Assembly (NCBI GenBank): GCA_017410365.1
Contig: JAFQQY010000017.1
Coordinates: forward strand, 1 to 33,984
Source of the DNA: Prevotella sp.
GTDB taxonomy: Bacteria; Bacteroidota; Bacteroidia; Bacteroidales; Bacteroidaceae
Reading direction: 5' to 3'
DNA: 33,984 bases
Positions within the stretch are counted from its first letter, which is position 1. Every line of letters begins with the position of its first letter. Under the pieces are notes generated by a model. That model did no database searches and had not been told where the DNA came from. It saw only the letters and a list, made by a program, of their open reading frames with translations. Of this stretch, positions 8,489 to 18,068 are shown in pieces. A program made the position numbers and the translations under genes.

Positions 8489-8526
8489 TTATCGCTGAAT
8501 AAAAGGAAAGAACAGGAACAATAGAT

Positions 8527-8591
8527 TAGAGAAATGCCAGATCTCCATGAGTAATCTTGCCAATTACTGTAAGAGATCTGGCATTTCTCTA
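8527..8591. terminator. Bidirectional terminator between nadB and sprA
   Basis: The arm at 8527-8545 (core AGAGAAATGCCAGATCTC) is perfectly complementary to 8573-8591 over 19 bp, with a 27-base loop that contains a nested AGTAAT/ATTACT stem. ATTTTTG follows on the + strand. It lies between convergent genes and can serve both. Confidence 0.8.
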
Positions 8592-8613
8592 TTTTTGTAG
8601 TCCTCAAGCAATA

Positions 8614-11600
8614 CTATCTTGTAAGCGAGAACTTAAAGCTGAATCCGAAATCCTGTGTTGTCGTTGGATAGCTGCTACTTGAAAGCAACGGTGTATTGGT
8701 CTGGCGATCGTAATAAGCGCTAACAGTAAGCAAACGAGAGAGGGTGTAGTCTGCCATGAACGAGATTTTCAAAGCAGAGTTACCACTGCTTGCAGAACTT
8801 GTCATTGTGGCTATGTCACGAGTGATTGCAGCCTGGTTGCGATACGAAATGTCAAGACGCAAGTTCAAGTCATGGTTTACGCCAGAACGACCACGCGTAT
8901 TGGTAGATGACTGCTGGCTGTTGCTCTTACTTCCGCCTCGTTGAGCTTTCTTGATTTTGCGAGAAGAAGCATTGCTGAACAGTTGGAAGTTACTTATCTT
9001 ATATCCCAAACCTATCACCCAGTCTTTACTCAAGGCTTCGTTTATCTGTATGCTGGTCATGCTAAGATTAAGCACACGAGTCGTGCTATATTCCATCTTG
9101 CAAGTAAGGTTGTTGTTTAGAGTGAAATCAATACCGAGAAGTGGCGAGAAAGCTTCATTGATGCTCACTGTACTAACATTATACATGCTGTTAGGTATTG
9201 GATTACCTGTCTTGGTATCATTAATAAAGCCTAGACCGTTCATATATTCATGATAAGTGCTATAGCTGGCATAACTGCCCACTGCATATACACTCTTATA
9301 TGAGTGGTTAAGATTTACGCTCTTAAAATGATCGCGAAGCCATGGCAGTTTGCCCAGACCGCTATACTTTATGGTCCAGTTTGGCAACAATCGCTTGAGT
9401 GTCGGGAAAATATCAAGTGATGAACCAGCACCCGATGTATATGCAGAAAGGAATGCTGGTATAAGCACGTCTGCACTATACTTGTTTACAGTTCCCAGTT
9501 CAGGGTTATAGGCTGTACCGCCAAGATTAACTCCTTGAGCATCTCGCAAACCCTCTGGATAAGTTGTGTTTGCATATTGTGCTTGCACCTTATCACGGAA
9601 ACCATCGATAGACTGGCAGAATTCGTTAAACGAGTTAGAATGATAACCATTGTTCGCATCGCCCATTCCCTCTAATGCGCTCTTCAGACTGACTGTTGTC
9701 ATAGTGAATGTTCCGCTCTGTGTTGTCGGCATGCCTGAATACATATATTGTATGCTTCTTGCCTTATTGACTTTACGGCTGGCATTAAGGTCTATCTTCA
9801 AATCGCGTATCGGTTCAAGAGTCATGCGTATCTGAAGGTCCTCACTACTATTTGTTGTAGCTGGTGTAGCCACGCTATCGTTGCAAAGCAACCAATTGTT
9901 TTCATAGGCTTTGTTTAGATAGCTATCGTCAATGAAACCGAAAGCGAAATCAACTCCAGGCGACATCACTCCACCTGTGCGCTGACCGAAAGCATCGCCC
10001 ACATTAGGAATGAAGCCTGGAAGAGTCATTGAATACTGGTTGCGGTAAGAAATGCCTACACTACGCACCATCATGAGGAAGCGTGCCGCATGCTGTGCTG
10101 GACTATACCACCACTGCTTGTCAAGTGGTTCCTTTGGAGTAACGCTTATCTTTATCTTGACCGTATCTTGATTCTTGACAAGTATCTTGTTGTCATCAAC
10201 AACCTTGTATTTCAACTTATACGGCTTGCCATCGGCTGTCTTGGCAGATACAATAAGACGCTTGCTCTTCTTGCTGTGAGTTACAAGCACTGTGGTATCA
10301 GGCTTAAGAGTTATCTCTCGCTGATATGTATTCTTGTTCTTCGGCAGAACCTTCTTTTCCTTTTCTGCTGCCTTATCGTCTTTCGTTTCTTTCTTATCTT
10401 TTTCGTTAGCCTTTGTTCTTGAGTTAACCTTAGTCGGTTTCTTGGTTATACGTTGGTTGTTGCTCTTCTTGAAGCGTTCATTTGCCTTCTTCAGGAATGG
10501 GATATGATTATAGAGCGTCTCCATATTAAGCGTAGAGTTAATATTGAGATTACGATTTGTTGTAATAGTGTTGCCTAGCGAGGTTCCATTGTCAAGTTCG
10601 GTACCACGAACCCACGAATAGTTAGAGCTGTAGCTTGCATCTGCATTGAGCCAATCGAAAATAGGAAGTTTGTTCAGCGGCAGTTGATAAGACGCCGTAA
10701 ACGACTGCTGATAATCAAGCGGCGTACCGAGGTTACGGATACTATGAGATATAGAGTCTTTCCATACCTGATATTGGTCTGGATAAAGGTCCTTGTTAAC
10801 CGGAACGTATGGCTCTTCTATCTCCGCATGAGTTGCCGACTGGAAGTTCATGTGCAGATTCTTTGTAAAGTCCCAACGCATAGAGAACTCACGATTCCAT
10901 AGGAACTGCTCACTGAACGTAAGCGGCAACTGCGAGTTTTCCATACTTTCCATATCACGTTCTTGCAACTCATAGTAGTTGCGCATTATTTCACTATTGA
11001 ACGTGATGTTCTGTGGAAGATAGTTGAATCCGAGAGCCTTAGGGAAATTGAGCCATTTACTCTTACCCTTGAGTTTCTTAAATGGTTCAAATGTCTTATA
11101 TACAGGTGTATAGCTGTAGTTGAGTGAACCACGCCATTGGTCTTCTTTCTCATAGACAGTGGTCTCTCCGGAAGTGCGGCGGTGAGAATGACTGTAACTG
11201 AAAGAGAAGTTAGCAGGGTCGTATGGCATTGGATGACGCTTGGTCTTTATGCCTACTCGCACATTAGACAATGAGAAATTGGTATTTGTTGTCTTCGTTA
11301 CTGCTATCGACTCTACAGAGTCTCGCTCTTGTGATGTAAGCGCTTCCAATGCATCGTCCAATTCCATATCAGTATCCAACGGGTTATACTTTGGACGGGT
11401 CTCTTCTTTTGTTACTGAATAATAAAGTGGTGCAGACACCTTTGCCTTATCTGGGAAGAACTTACCCAATTCAAGATTTGCCGTAAAGCTGTATGTCTTA
11501 TAGTCGTCAGTGCTACGTTGAGCTATTCCATCTTCCAACCCGCCAAAGCCCTCGGTTATCATCTTGCCAGTAAGATTAACAGTTCCGAAATCAGACAATT

Positions 11601-14600
11601 GCATGTTCAAGGCTCCCGATGCAGCCCATCCACCGCTATTGTTGAACTCCAACAGACGCAGTTCATTAACCCACACCTCGCCCGACTTTGGAGAAGGGGA
11701 AATATTTCGCACACCGATTATCATGGTCTTAACCTCACCAAGCGATGGGTTACCCATGACACTTATCTTATTGCTTGGTTTGTCGGCATCATATTCTGAG
11801 AACAATGTATTGTATGATGCGCTGCCAGCTGCCTTAGACATGTTTCGGGCTTTCTTTATTGCTGTAAATACAGATAAGTCAATATCTACCATATTTTCCT
11901 CTGGCCAAACCATACGACAATCCTCACTAGAATACTTGTCGTACTGACCTTCTGGAGTCAGTTTCAGCGGTATTTCATATTCATAATAGTTGCTCTTGTA
12001 ATCACTACCAAGACGCACGAACACAGCCAACTGGTCATTCTGCAGATTTGTAGTGTTCTGCTTGAAGGCATTAGCATGAACGAACATCTGGAGGCGCTTG
12101 TATTGGCGCAAATCAAGAGTAGTATTCTTATATACCGCTTTTGCTTCACCCTTCGACAGATTCTTTACTGTCATGTTAAGAGCCTGCTCATTAGCCTCAA
12201 CTAACTGTGGCTGTGACGGGTCGGTAACACGGCTGATGCCTGGAGGCAGGACGTAGTTAACCGGTTGTTTGTCATTGTATTCCTCTATGTTCACAGCACT
12301 AACCTCAAGCGTTCCGCTATTGCTTGATGCCGTATTGCTAAGGTTCTGCTCATAAACACGCCACTCGCCACGTACAAGGTCTAGGCTACCAAAACGCAAG
12401 ACAATCGGTTTCTGGAAATCTGTAAGGAACATACGCATGAAGCGTATAGAAGTGAAATCGCTGATGGAACCAACCTTCTCCTTTTCACGTGCATTCACCG
12501 GTATGCGGAACTTATACCATTTCACGACTTCCGTATTTCCATTACGCAGACGCACGCTTGATTCACGGATGTCTGCAAGGTAGTTGTTGCCAACATTCTC
12601 CTCTCTCAAATCTTCTGGACGTATGCTCACTCTATACTGATAATAACGTTCATATTCATTAAGAGTATAGTCCTGGTTAATATCTTCCACATCCGGCATT
12701 GTCTTATAAGATGTGTCGTAACTCTCATTGTTGCCGTCACTATCAGGAGAGTTTCCCTGCGGGTTGTTAATACGCTTATAACGCTCAAGAATAGATGCCT
12801 TACGCTCATCTAATGCAGAACCACGGAAATACTGATAGTTGTCATTAGCAGGGTCAGCTGTCCAAGCATTACGCACACTATCGTTAGCAATAGTGCTAAC
12901 GAAACTGTTAAACTGCATATATTCAGGAAACTCTTTCTCCTCTGCATCAGTAAGACCATTAAGACCTACGTCCTGCTTTTCTCTAGAGCCAGATGTCGTA
13001 GCAAAAGCGTATGTCTGAGTAGCCTGCACCGGTATCTTACCCCACTGAGTGTTTGCAAAACTACTTGTTCCGTCTACAGGCATTCCACTCTCATAGAATT
13101 TCTTTCCGTCGCGAAGAATATCCTCGCTGACTTCACCAAGATTGATATAGAGGTCACCGCCGTATGAAGAAGCATCAGCTTGATTACGGGTATATATAAA
13201 TGGGTCAAGAAGCCAGAACTCTACATATTCTATATTAGCAGCCTCAAAGTCGTTGGTGTCTAGTTTTCGCATCATTCCACCCCACTTGGTTGCCGGGTTA
13301 CTGAGCGTTCCATCTGCATTCATCGTTGTTGTGAAATTGTATGGTCCGCGCTCAGTCGGATAGTATGCCAGATTGAGAATTGGCAAGGTAGAAGTGGCTC
13401 CATTGTATGTACTTTGGTCGCGATTAGGATAAAGTTCGCTGACATAAACCTCACGTACATAGTGGTTTGACAACTGTTCCAAATCGCTCTTAATGTGGCT
13501 TGGGGTCAGCGAACTGCTTCGATAAGTGAACAGCGGGTCAATGTTATACCATGCCAAAAGCGAACGGTTATAGCCACTTGACAATCCATCTTTGTCGCCA
13601 TGCTCAGGGAACATTGTCGGCACACTTGACAACACCCACTGTTTAGGTTCTGATATATCGAGTCCGTTCTTTGTATTTTCAAAGTCATCAATATACGAAG
13701 CGTCGTCTTGAGTACCGCCAGCCTGACCGGCTATGAGATGGGCGAACTCTCCTGTAAATGATATCTGCGAAGGCTGAGTACAATGCAAGAACGGTATGGC
13801 ATCGAGCATATTGGTCAGCCACTGGCTCTCTTTCTTGAAGTTCATATTCAGACCCCACAATATATTATTAAGCGGTTCTGAACCCATTGCCACCTTAGAT
13901 GTCTGCGCCTGTTCACTGAGATGCTGGAATGTACCTCCAATCTGGAAATCCTTAGTAAAGTCATACTCCCAGTTCAATCCCATCATCGTCTTGCGCATCT
14001 GACCATACTCCGTATTGCTCTCCAAACTAACGTTCACCGATGTTCCTGCATCGATAATGCTTTGATTGAGAATGGTAACCTCACCGGCTGAATAGTCGAC
14101 ACTATAATCAGATCCTTCCGTAAGAACCACACCGCCTGCAGTAACTACAACAGAACCCTGTGGTACATTATATGCCCCCAACGAGATAACATTTGCAGCA
14201 GTTCCTTTAAACTGTCCCATCAAGACGAACTTGTCTTTCTCTGCTATCTGCTTGGCTGCAGTCTTTGTCGTGTCGTAAAGTTCAGTAAATGCATATTTAT
14301 CGGCTGTATTTGCTGTAACACCAGCCCTTACAAGATAGTTTTTAAGATATGCTCCAAACGGTTCGGCAGCAGGGAAGAACACACGTCCGTTGCTTACTGT
14401 ATATCCTTCTACGAAGTCGAAATATCCGTTACTGTTTGGTTTGTTGTTATTGTCCAGGCGATCTGCGCCGAGCACCTTGATAAGGGTACGGTCTTTAACC
14501 TGTGGTTCTGGCAGATAAGTAAGATAAACGCCTGTCGTATCGCTTTGATACTTTACATCAAGTCTGAACTTTGTCTTTTCAACTGTAGATGCAAGATAGT

Positions 14601-16203
14601 AGACGTTCTTCATCATCAGTCGCCAGTTGCCCATCTGCGGACTGTTATTGGTATTCTTTAGCGACTTGACGAATATGGCCTCGTTTGTATTCGTATTGTC
14701 AGATGCAAACTCACCTACCTGATATGTCTGTCCGTTCAGAGTATACTCGTATGCCACAGCCAGAATCTGGTCTGTCTGCAATGTGGTTTTAAGTGAGATA
14801 TAACCCAATGCTGAATTTACCGTATATTCTGATGATGACAACAAGCGCGCGCTCTGTACCTTTTCATAATCAATACCGCCGGTAAAGCCGCTGATTGCAT
14901 CAAGTACGGTATTGGTCTGCTCTATATTACGTGCTGCAGCATATTCATTGACCATCGCATTATACTGCGAGTTGGCAGCATTGCTTGGTGCGACATCCCC
15001 AAGTCCACCCCACAAGTTGTTCTTTACATACTTGCCTTCACCCAAATCGGTAAGCGCCACCACATTACGTGTATTACTGGTATTGCCTGTCTTATTAGTC
15101 ACCCACACTTCCACGCGAGTAATCTTTACGCCAGTGGTAAGATTTGGCAGTGATGCCATGGCACGATCGTAGCGCTCACGGAAATAATGACTCAAAAAGA
15201 AGTGGCGGTTTTCCTCGTAGTCTGCTACGTCTATTTCAAATGGTGTAAACTGTGTGCCACCTCTTGATGATACACTCTTTGTTGTCGAATTCTTCTGCGA
15301 CAACACTGTTTGCAGTTTCAATCTACCGAATTGGAAGTCGGTACGTATACCAAACAACGAAGACGCTCCCTTGATTAGTGAAGAATTTGACGGGAATGTT
15401 ACATTACCAGCCTCAACCAATTTTATTATCTCGTCTTCCTTTCCTTCATATCGAAGCTTAATGTTTTTAGTATCCCAGTCAAAGGTAGCATCGGTGTTGT
15501 AGTTAAGGTTCATGTTCACCTTATCGCCAACTTTACCATTCAGATTGAGGTTTATCTTTTCATCAAAATCAAACGACTTAGTCTTTCTATTGCGGATTGG
15601 CAGCGACGGATTATCAACATCTTTTGTTGTCATACCGATACGCAGTTCTGCCGTTCCCTGTGTTTTTATTCGCACGCCGCCAGGACCGAAGATTTTCTCT
15701 GCTGGTCCAAGATCAAAATGCATATCAGAGAAAGAGAATTTTTCTTTTCCCTTACTTGCCACGTTTTCCGCATCCTTTTGTCTGAAGAACTGCTTCATCT
15801 GTCGGCGTTCACTCCATTTGTTATACTCTTCTGGAGTCATCAGAAGAGGGGCATTTAGATATGTATCTCCTATCTTCGAACCAACAAAATAGAGATTCAG
15901 CGAGTCATTGTATTCAGCACGCTGCAGAATGTTGTCAGGCATCTTCAAGTCAAGTGCAAAGGAATCTAGGTCGCTAATAAGCACTGGTGCAGTCTTCTTA
16001 ATCTTCCAACGTGGATTTAACAGAGAGTCTGGTATCACTTCCTCCTCAACCGACAACTTTGGTTGTGACTTAGGCTGTGGTTTGGGTGTCGCCTTTTTCT
16101 CCTCTGCTTCTTTCTGAGGTGCAGTAACAGGCGGTCTTTGCATTGCGGCAAATGCCACAATACCCACAAACATAAGCAATATGTATAATACCGTTCTTCT
16201 CAC
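8614..16203 (-). CDS. sprA: Cell-surface protein SprA/Sov, type IX secretion translocon
   Basis: This 2529-residue protein is a SprA (Flavobacterium) / Sov (Porphyromonas) homologue. SprA is the very large outer-membrane barrel through which type IX secretion cargo crosses; the family size is about 2400-2500 residues, so this copy is complete. The start is a GTG at 16203 followed by a signal peptide (MRRTVLYILLMFVGIVAFAA) and a short Lys/Pro/Gln-rich linker. FDLGPAEKIFGPGGVRIKTQG near residue 170 is like the conserved SprA N-terminal motif; many Asp/Asn/Thr-rich strand repeats follow; the C-terminus ends FKFSLTR, as expected for a beta strand of a barrel. A Lys-rich segment near residues 1900-1960 is unusual. 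The gene lies 108 bases downstream of ruvA, an order I recall from other Bacteroidetes. No other T9SS genes are in the window. Confidence 0.93.
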   Translation of the reverse strand: MRRTVLYILLMFVGIVAFAAMQRPPVTAPQKEAEEKKATPKPQPKSQPKLSVEEEVIPDSLLNPRWKIKKTAPVLISDLDSFALDLKMPDNILQRAEYNDSLNLYFVGSKIGDTYLNAPLLMTPEEYNKWSERRQMKQFFRQKDAENVASKGKEKFSFSDMHFDLGPAEKIFGPGGVRIKTQGTAELRIGMTTKDVDNPSLPIRNRKTKSFDFDEKINLNLNGKVGDKVNMNLNYNTDATFDWDTKNIKLRYEGKEDEIIKLVEAGNVTFPSNSSLIKGASSLFGIRTDFQFGRLKLQTVLSQKNSTTKSVSSRGGTQFTPFEIDVADYEENRHFFLSHYFRERYDRAMASLPNLTTGVKITRVEVWVTNKTGNTSNTRNVVALTDLGEGKYVKNNLWGGLGDVAPSNAANSQYNAMVNEYAAARNIEQTNTVLDAISGFTGGIDYEKVQSARLLSSSEYTVNSALGYISLKTTLQTDQILAVAYEYTLNGQTYQVGEFASDNTNTNEAIFVKSLKNTNNSPQMGNWRLMMKNVYYLASTVEKTKFRLDVKYQSDTTGVYLTYLPEPQVKDRTLIKVLGADRLDNNNKPNSNGYFDFVEGYTVSNGRVFFPAAEPFGAYLKNYLVRAGVTANTADKYAFTELYDTTKTAAKQIAEKDKFVLMGQFKGTAANVISLGAYNVPQGSVVVTAGGVVLTEGSDYSVDYSAGEVTILNQSIIDAGTSVNVSLESNTEYGQMRKTMMGLNWEYDFTKDFQIGGTFQHLSEQAQTSKVAMGSEPLNNILWGLNMNFKKESQWLTNMLDAIPFLHCTQPSQISFTGEFAHLIAGQAGGTQDDASYIDDFENTKNGLDISEPKQWVLSSVPTMFPEHGDKDGLSSGYNRSLLAWYNIDPLFTYRSSSLTPSHIKSDLEQLSNHYVREVYVSELYPNRDQSTYNGATSTLPILNLAYYPTERGPYNFTTTMNADGTLSNPATKWGGMMRKLDTNDFEAANIEYVEFWLLDPFIYTRNQADASSYGGDLYINLGEVSEDILRDGKKFYESGMPVDGTSSFANTQWGKIPVQATQTYAFATTSGSREKQDVGLNGLTDAEEKEFPEYMQFNSFVSTIANDSVRNAWTADPANDNYQYFRGSALDERKASILERYKRINNPQGNSPDSDGNNESYDTSYKTMPDVEDINQDYTLNEYERYYQYRVSIRPEDLREENVGNNYLADIRESSVRLRNGNTEVVKWYKFRIPVNAREKEKVGSISDFTSIRFMRMFLTDFQKPIVLRFGSLDLVRGEWRVYEQNLSNTASSNSGTLEVSAVNIEEYNDKQPVNYVLPPGISRVTDPSQPQLVEANEQALNMTVKNLSKGEAKAVYKNTTLDLRQYKRLQMFVHANAFKQNTTNLQNDQLAVFVRLGSDYKSNYYEYEIPLKLTPEGQYDKYSSEDCRMVWPEENMVDIDLSVFTAIKKARNMSKAAGSASYNTLFSEYDADKPSNKISVMGNPSLGEVKTMIIGVRNISPSPKSGEVWVNELRLLEFNNSGGWAASGALNMQLSDFGTVNLTGKMITEGFGGLEDGIAQRSTDDYKTYSFTANLELGKFFPDKAKVSAPLYYSVTKEETRPKYNPLDTDMELDDALEALTSQERDSVESIAVTKTTNTNFSLSNVRVGIKTKRHPMPYDPANFSFSYSHSHRRTSGETTVYEKEDQWRGSLNYSYTPVYKTFEPFKKLKGKSKWLNFPKALGFNYLPQNITFNSEIMRNYYELQERDMESMENSQLPLTFSEQFLWNREFSMRWDFTKNLHMNFQSATHAEIEEPYVPVNKDLYPDQYQVWKDSISHSIRNLGTPLDYQQSFTASYQLPLNKLPIFDWLNADASYSSNYSWVRGTELDNGTSLGNTITTNRNLNINSTLNMETLYNHIPFLKKANERFKKSNNQRITKKPTKVNSRTKANEKDKKETKDDKAAEKEKKVLPKNKNTYQREITLKPDTTVLVTHSKKSKRLIVSAKTADGKPYKLKYKVVDDNKILVKNQDTVKIKISVTPKEPLDKQWWYSPAQHAARFLMMVRSVGISYRNQYSMTLPGFIPNVGDAFGQRTGGVMSPGVDFAFGFIDDSYLNKAYENNWLLCNDSVATPATTNSSEDLQIRMTLEPIRDLKIDLNASRKVNKARSIQYMYSGMPTTQSGTFTMTTVSLKSALEGMGDANNGYHSNSFNEFCQSIDGFRDKVQAQYANTTYPEGLRDAQGVNLGGTAYNPELGTVNKYSADVLIPAFLSAYTSGAGSSLDIFPTLKRLLPNWTIKYSGLGKLPWLRDHFKSVNLNHSYKSVYAVGSYASYSTYHEYMNGLGFINDTKTGNPIPNSMYNVSTVSINEAFSPLLGIDFTLNNNLTCKMEYSTTRVLNLSMTSIQINEALSKDWVIGLGYKISNFQLFSNASSRKIKKAQRGGSKSNSQQSSTNTRGRSGVNHDLNLRLDISYRNQAAITRDIATMTSSASSGNSALKISFMADYTLSRLLTVSAYYDRQTNTPLLSSSSYPTTTQDFGFSFKFSLTR

Positions 16204-16252
16204 TTCTTTTCAGTTCCTTATTAGTCAGCTATAACCATCTGCATAGCTGCCC

Positions 16253-16314
16253 TAACTCTTAATTCATAACTCCTAAATCCTAATTCCTAACTCCTAACTC
16301 TAAATCCTAACTCA
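16253..16314. repeat. 7-bp tandem repeat (TAACTCC type) between ruvA and sprA
   Basis: Nine units run head to tail with + strand consensus TAAcTCC (GGAGTTA on the transcribed strand); one unit is 6 bp long. The last unit overlaps the ruvA stop codon and the array ends about 50 bases before the sprA start. Confidence 0.85.
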
Positions 16315-16914
16315 TTTTATACGTTTCAACGCCAATTTAACAACCATCTCAACCGGAGCGTCTGGTTCTTCTTGCAGTATCTGAAGTACAACCTTCTGCG
16401 ACGGTGCTGGAGAGAAGCCGAGCATAGTCAGAGCGCTAACAGCCTCATCCTTAACTGCATTGTTAACCGGTGCTTGCATTGCACCTCCAGCAGGAATCTC
16501 GTCGGCTATGCCTAATGCAACAATCTTGTCGCGCAAATCAACAATAATACGCTGCGCTGTCTTCAATCCGATTCCTTTGACACCCTTTATCATACGCTCA
16601 TTATTAGTAGAAATGCAGTTGCAAAGTTCTGCTGGACTCAGCGACGACAATACCATACGAGCTGTATTTGCACCCACGCCCGATACACTAATCAGCAACT
16701 GAAACATCTCACGTTCCTTCTTGTTTACAAAGCCATAAAGCACGTAAGCATCCTCACGAATAGCTTCATAAACATATAGTTTAACATCCTTCTTGCCTTG
16801 AATAGCACTATAGGTGTTTAGCGAAATGTTCAGTCCATAACCCACGCCTGCCGCTTCAACGGTAGCAAATGCAGGAGTAAGTTCGGTCAACTCACCCTTG
16901 ATGTATTCTATCAT
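16312..16914 (-). CDS. ruvA: Holliday junction branch migration protein RuvA
   Basis: RuvA binds four-way DNA junctions as a tetramer and loads the RuvB motor for branch migration in recombination repair. The 200 residues have the full three-domain layout: N-terminal OB fold ([12 protein letters not shown] onward), two helix-hairpin-helix motifs ([13 protein letters not shown] near residue 78 and [13 protein letters not shown] near residue 113), a variable Ala/Pro-rich linker near 140-150, and the C-terminal RuvB-contacting domain ([13 protein letters not shown]). The ATG start is clear. It is upstream of sprA on the same strand, separated by a 7-bp repeat array, so read-through into sprA is possible. 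No perfect TAnnTTTG is visible ahead of it. Confidence 0.95.
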   Translation of the reverse strand: MIEYIKGELTELTPAFATVEAAGVGYGLNISLNTYSAIQGKKDVKLYVYEAIREDAYVLYGFVNKKEREMFQLLISVSGVGANTARMVLSSLSPAELCNCISTNNERMIKGVKGIGLKTAQRIIVDLRDKIVALGIADEIPAGGAMQAPVNNAVKDEAVSALTMLGFSPAPSQKVVLQILQEEPDAPVEMVVKLALKRIK

Positions 16915-17119
16915 CGTAAAATTACATTTTTGTATATATACATTCTTATTAACGTCGTTTACTTACATTTTATTGTATTTGCCCCGAAAAACATCTCACA
17001 TTATCATTTAATCCAAGTTTCAATAATTTTTTTATCTTTTCATTTATTCCTTTTCAATCAAAAAGTGTAATTTTGCATCTCGAAAGAATAAAGAAACTTT
17101 ATAAAACCAACATAACAAC
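16915..17119. other. Intergenic region between divergent ruvA and ddh
   Basis: This 205-base AT-rich stretch separates divergent genes. I see the ddh -7 element at 17068-17075 but no convincing ruvA promoter, hairpin or small gene. Confidence 0.6.
17068..17075 (+). promoter_or_regulatory. Bacteroidetes -7 element for ddh
   Basis: TAATTTTG matches TAnnTTTG and lies 44 bases upstream of the ddh ATG. Confidence 0.6.
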
Positions 17120-18019
17120 ATGAAGAAGATAAGAGCAGCCGTTGTAGGATACGGCAATATCGGTCGTTATGCAATTCAGGCCCTCGAAGCAGCAGAAGAC
17201 TTCGAAATAGCTGGAGTTGTAAGAAGAAACGGAAGTGAGAACAAGCCAGCAGAGCTTGCAAACTATGAAGTGGTCAAGGACATTACTGAATTGAAAGACG
17301 TTGACGTTGCAATCCTTGCCACACCGACACGCAGTTGTGAGGAGTTCGCAAAGAAGATTCTGCCAATGGGCATCAACACTGTTGACAGTTTCGATATACA
17401 CACAGACATCGTTAAATATCGTGCAAGTCTTGATAAAGTTTGCCGCGAAACAGGAACAGCTGCTATCATTGCCGCTGGTTGGGATCCAGGTAGCGACTCT
17501 ATCGTGCGTACACTTATGCAGAGTCTTGCTCCAAAGGGACTCACTTATACAAACTTCGGCCCTGGCATGTCTATGGGACACAGCGTTTGCGTGCGCAGCA
17601 AGGATGGTGTAAAGAATGCCCTCTCTATGACCATTCCTCTAGGTGAAGGCATCCATCGCCGTATGGTTTATGTGGAACTTGAAGAAGGTGCTAGCCTTGA
17701 GGAAGTAACAAAGGCAATCAAAGCAGATCCTTACTTCTCTCACGACGAGACACATGTGTTTGCCGTTGAGTCCGTAGATGCTGTACGTGACATGGGTCAT
17801 GGTGTGAATCTTGTACGCAAGGGCGTCAGCGGTTCTACCCAAAACCAACGCTTCGAATTCAATATGAGCATCAACAATCCTGCCCTCACTGCTCAGGTTC
17901 TTGTAAATGTTGCTCGTGCAACAATGCGCCAGCAGCCAGGATGCTACACTATGATTGAGATACCAGTTATCGATATGCTTCCAGGCGACAGAGAAAGTCT
18001 AATTGCCCATTTAGTGTAA
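17120..18019 (+). CDS. ddh: meso-diaminopimelate D-dehydrogenase
   Basis: Ddh is a cytoplasmic NADPH enzyme that makes meso-diaminopimelate from tetrahydrodipicolinate and ammonia in one step, feeding lysine and peptidoglycan synthesis. The N-terminal Rossmann motif VVGYGNIGRYA lies at about residues 9-19, followed by VVRRNGS, which suits NADP binding. The substrate-domain signature AAGWDPGSDS and FGPGMSMGHS (about residues 118-155) is typical of Ddh and separates it from DapB. The 299 residues match the short form known from anaerobic Bacteroidetes and Firmicutes. It is a single-gene unit with its own -7 element and a strong terminator directly after the stop. Confidence 0.95.
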   Translation: MKKIRAAVVGYGNIGRYAIQALEAAEDFEIAGVVRRNGSENKPAELANYEVVKDITELKDVDVAILATPTRSCEEFAKKILPMGINTVDSFDIHTDIVKYRASLDKVCRETGTAAIIAAGWDPGSDSIVRTLMQSLAPKGLTYTNFGPGMSMGHSVCVRSKDGVKNALSMTIPLGEGIHRRMVYVELEEGASLEEVTKAIKADPYFSHDETHVFAVESVDAVRDMGHGVNLVRKGVSGSTQNQRFEFNMSINNPALTAQVLVNVARATMRQQPGCYTMIEIPVIDMLPGDRESLIAHLV

Positions 18020-18032
18020 ATTATGATACAAC

Positions 18033-18066
18033 AAAAAACCGACGGCCTACAAACCGTCGGTTTTTT
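18033..18066. terminator. Bidirectional intrinsic terminator between ddh and the cyclophilin gene
   Basis: AAAAAACCGACGG (18033-18045) pairs perfectly with CCGTCGGTTTTTT (18054-18066) around an 8-base loop. The GC core with A and T runs on either side makes a terminator in both directions, serving ddh and the - strand cyclophilin gene, which stops at 18069. Confidence 0.93.
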
Positions 18067-18068
18067 GT

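Noticed and set aside
12000-12900. Frameshift or split in sprA
   Set aside because: The frame is open from the GTG at 16203 to the stop at 8614 and the total length fits intact SprA/Sov proteins.
16253-16314. CRISPR-like repeat array
   Set aside because: Units are 7 bp with no spacers and no cas genes nearby; the same applies to the 8-bp array at 21734-21821.
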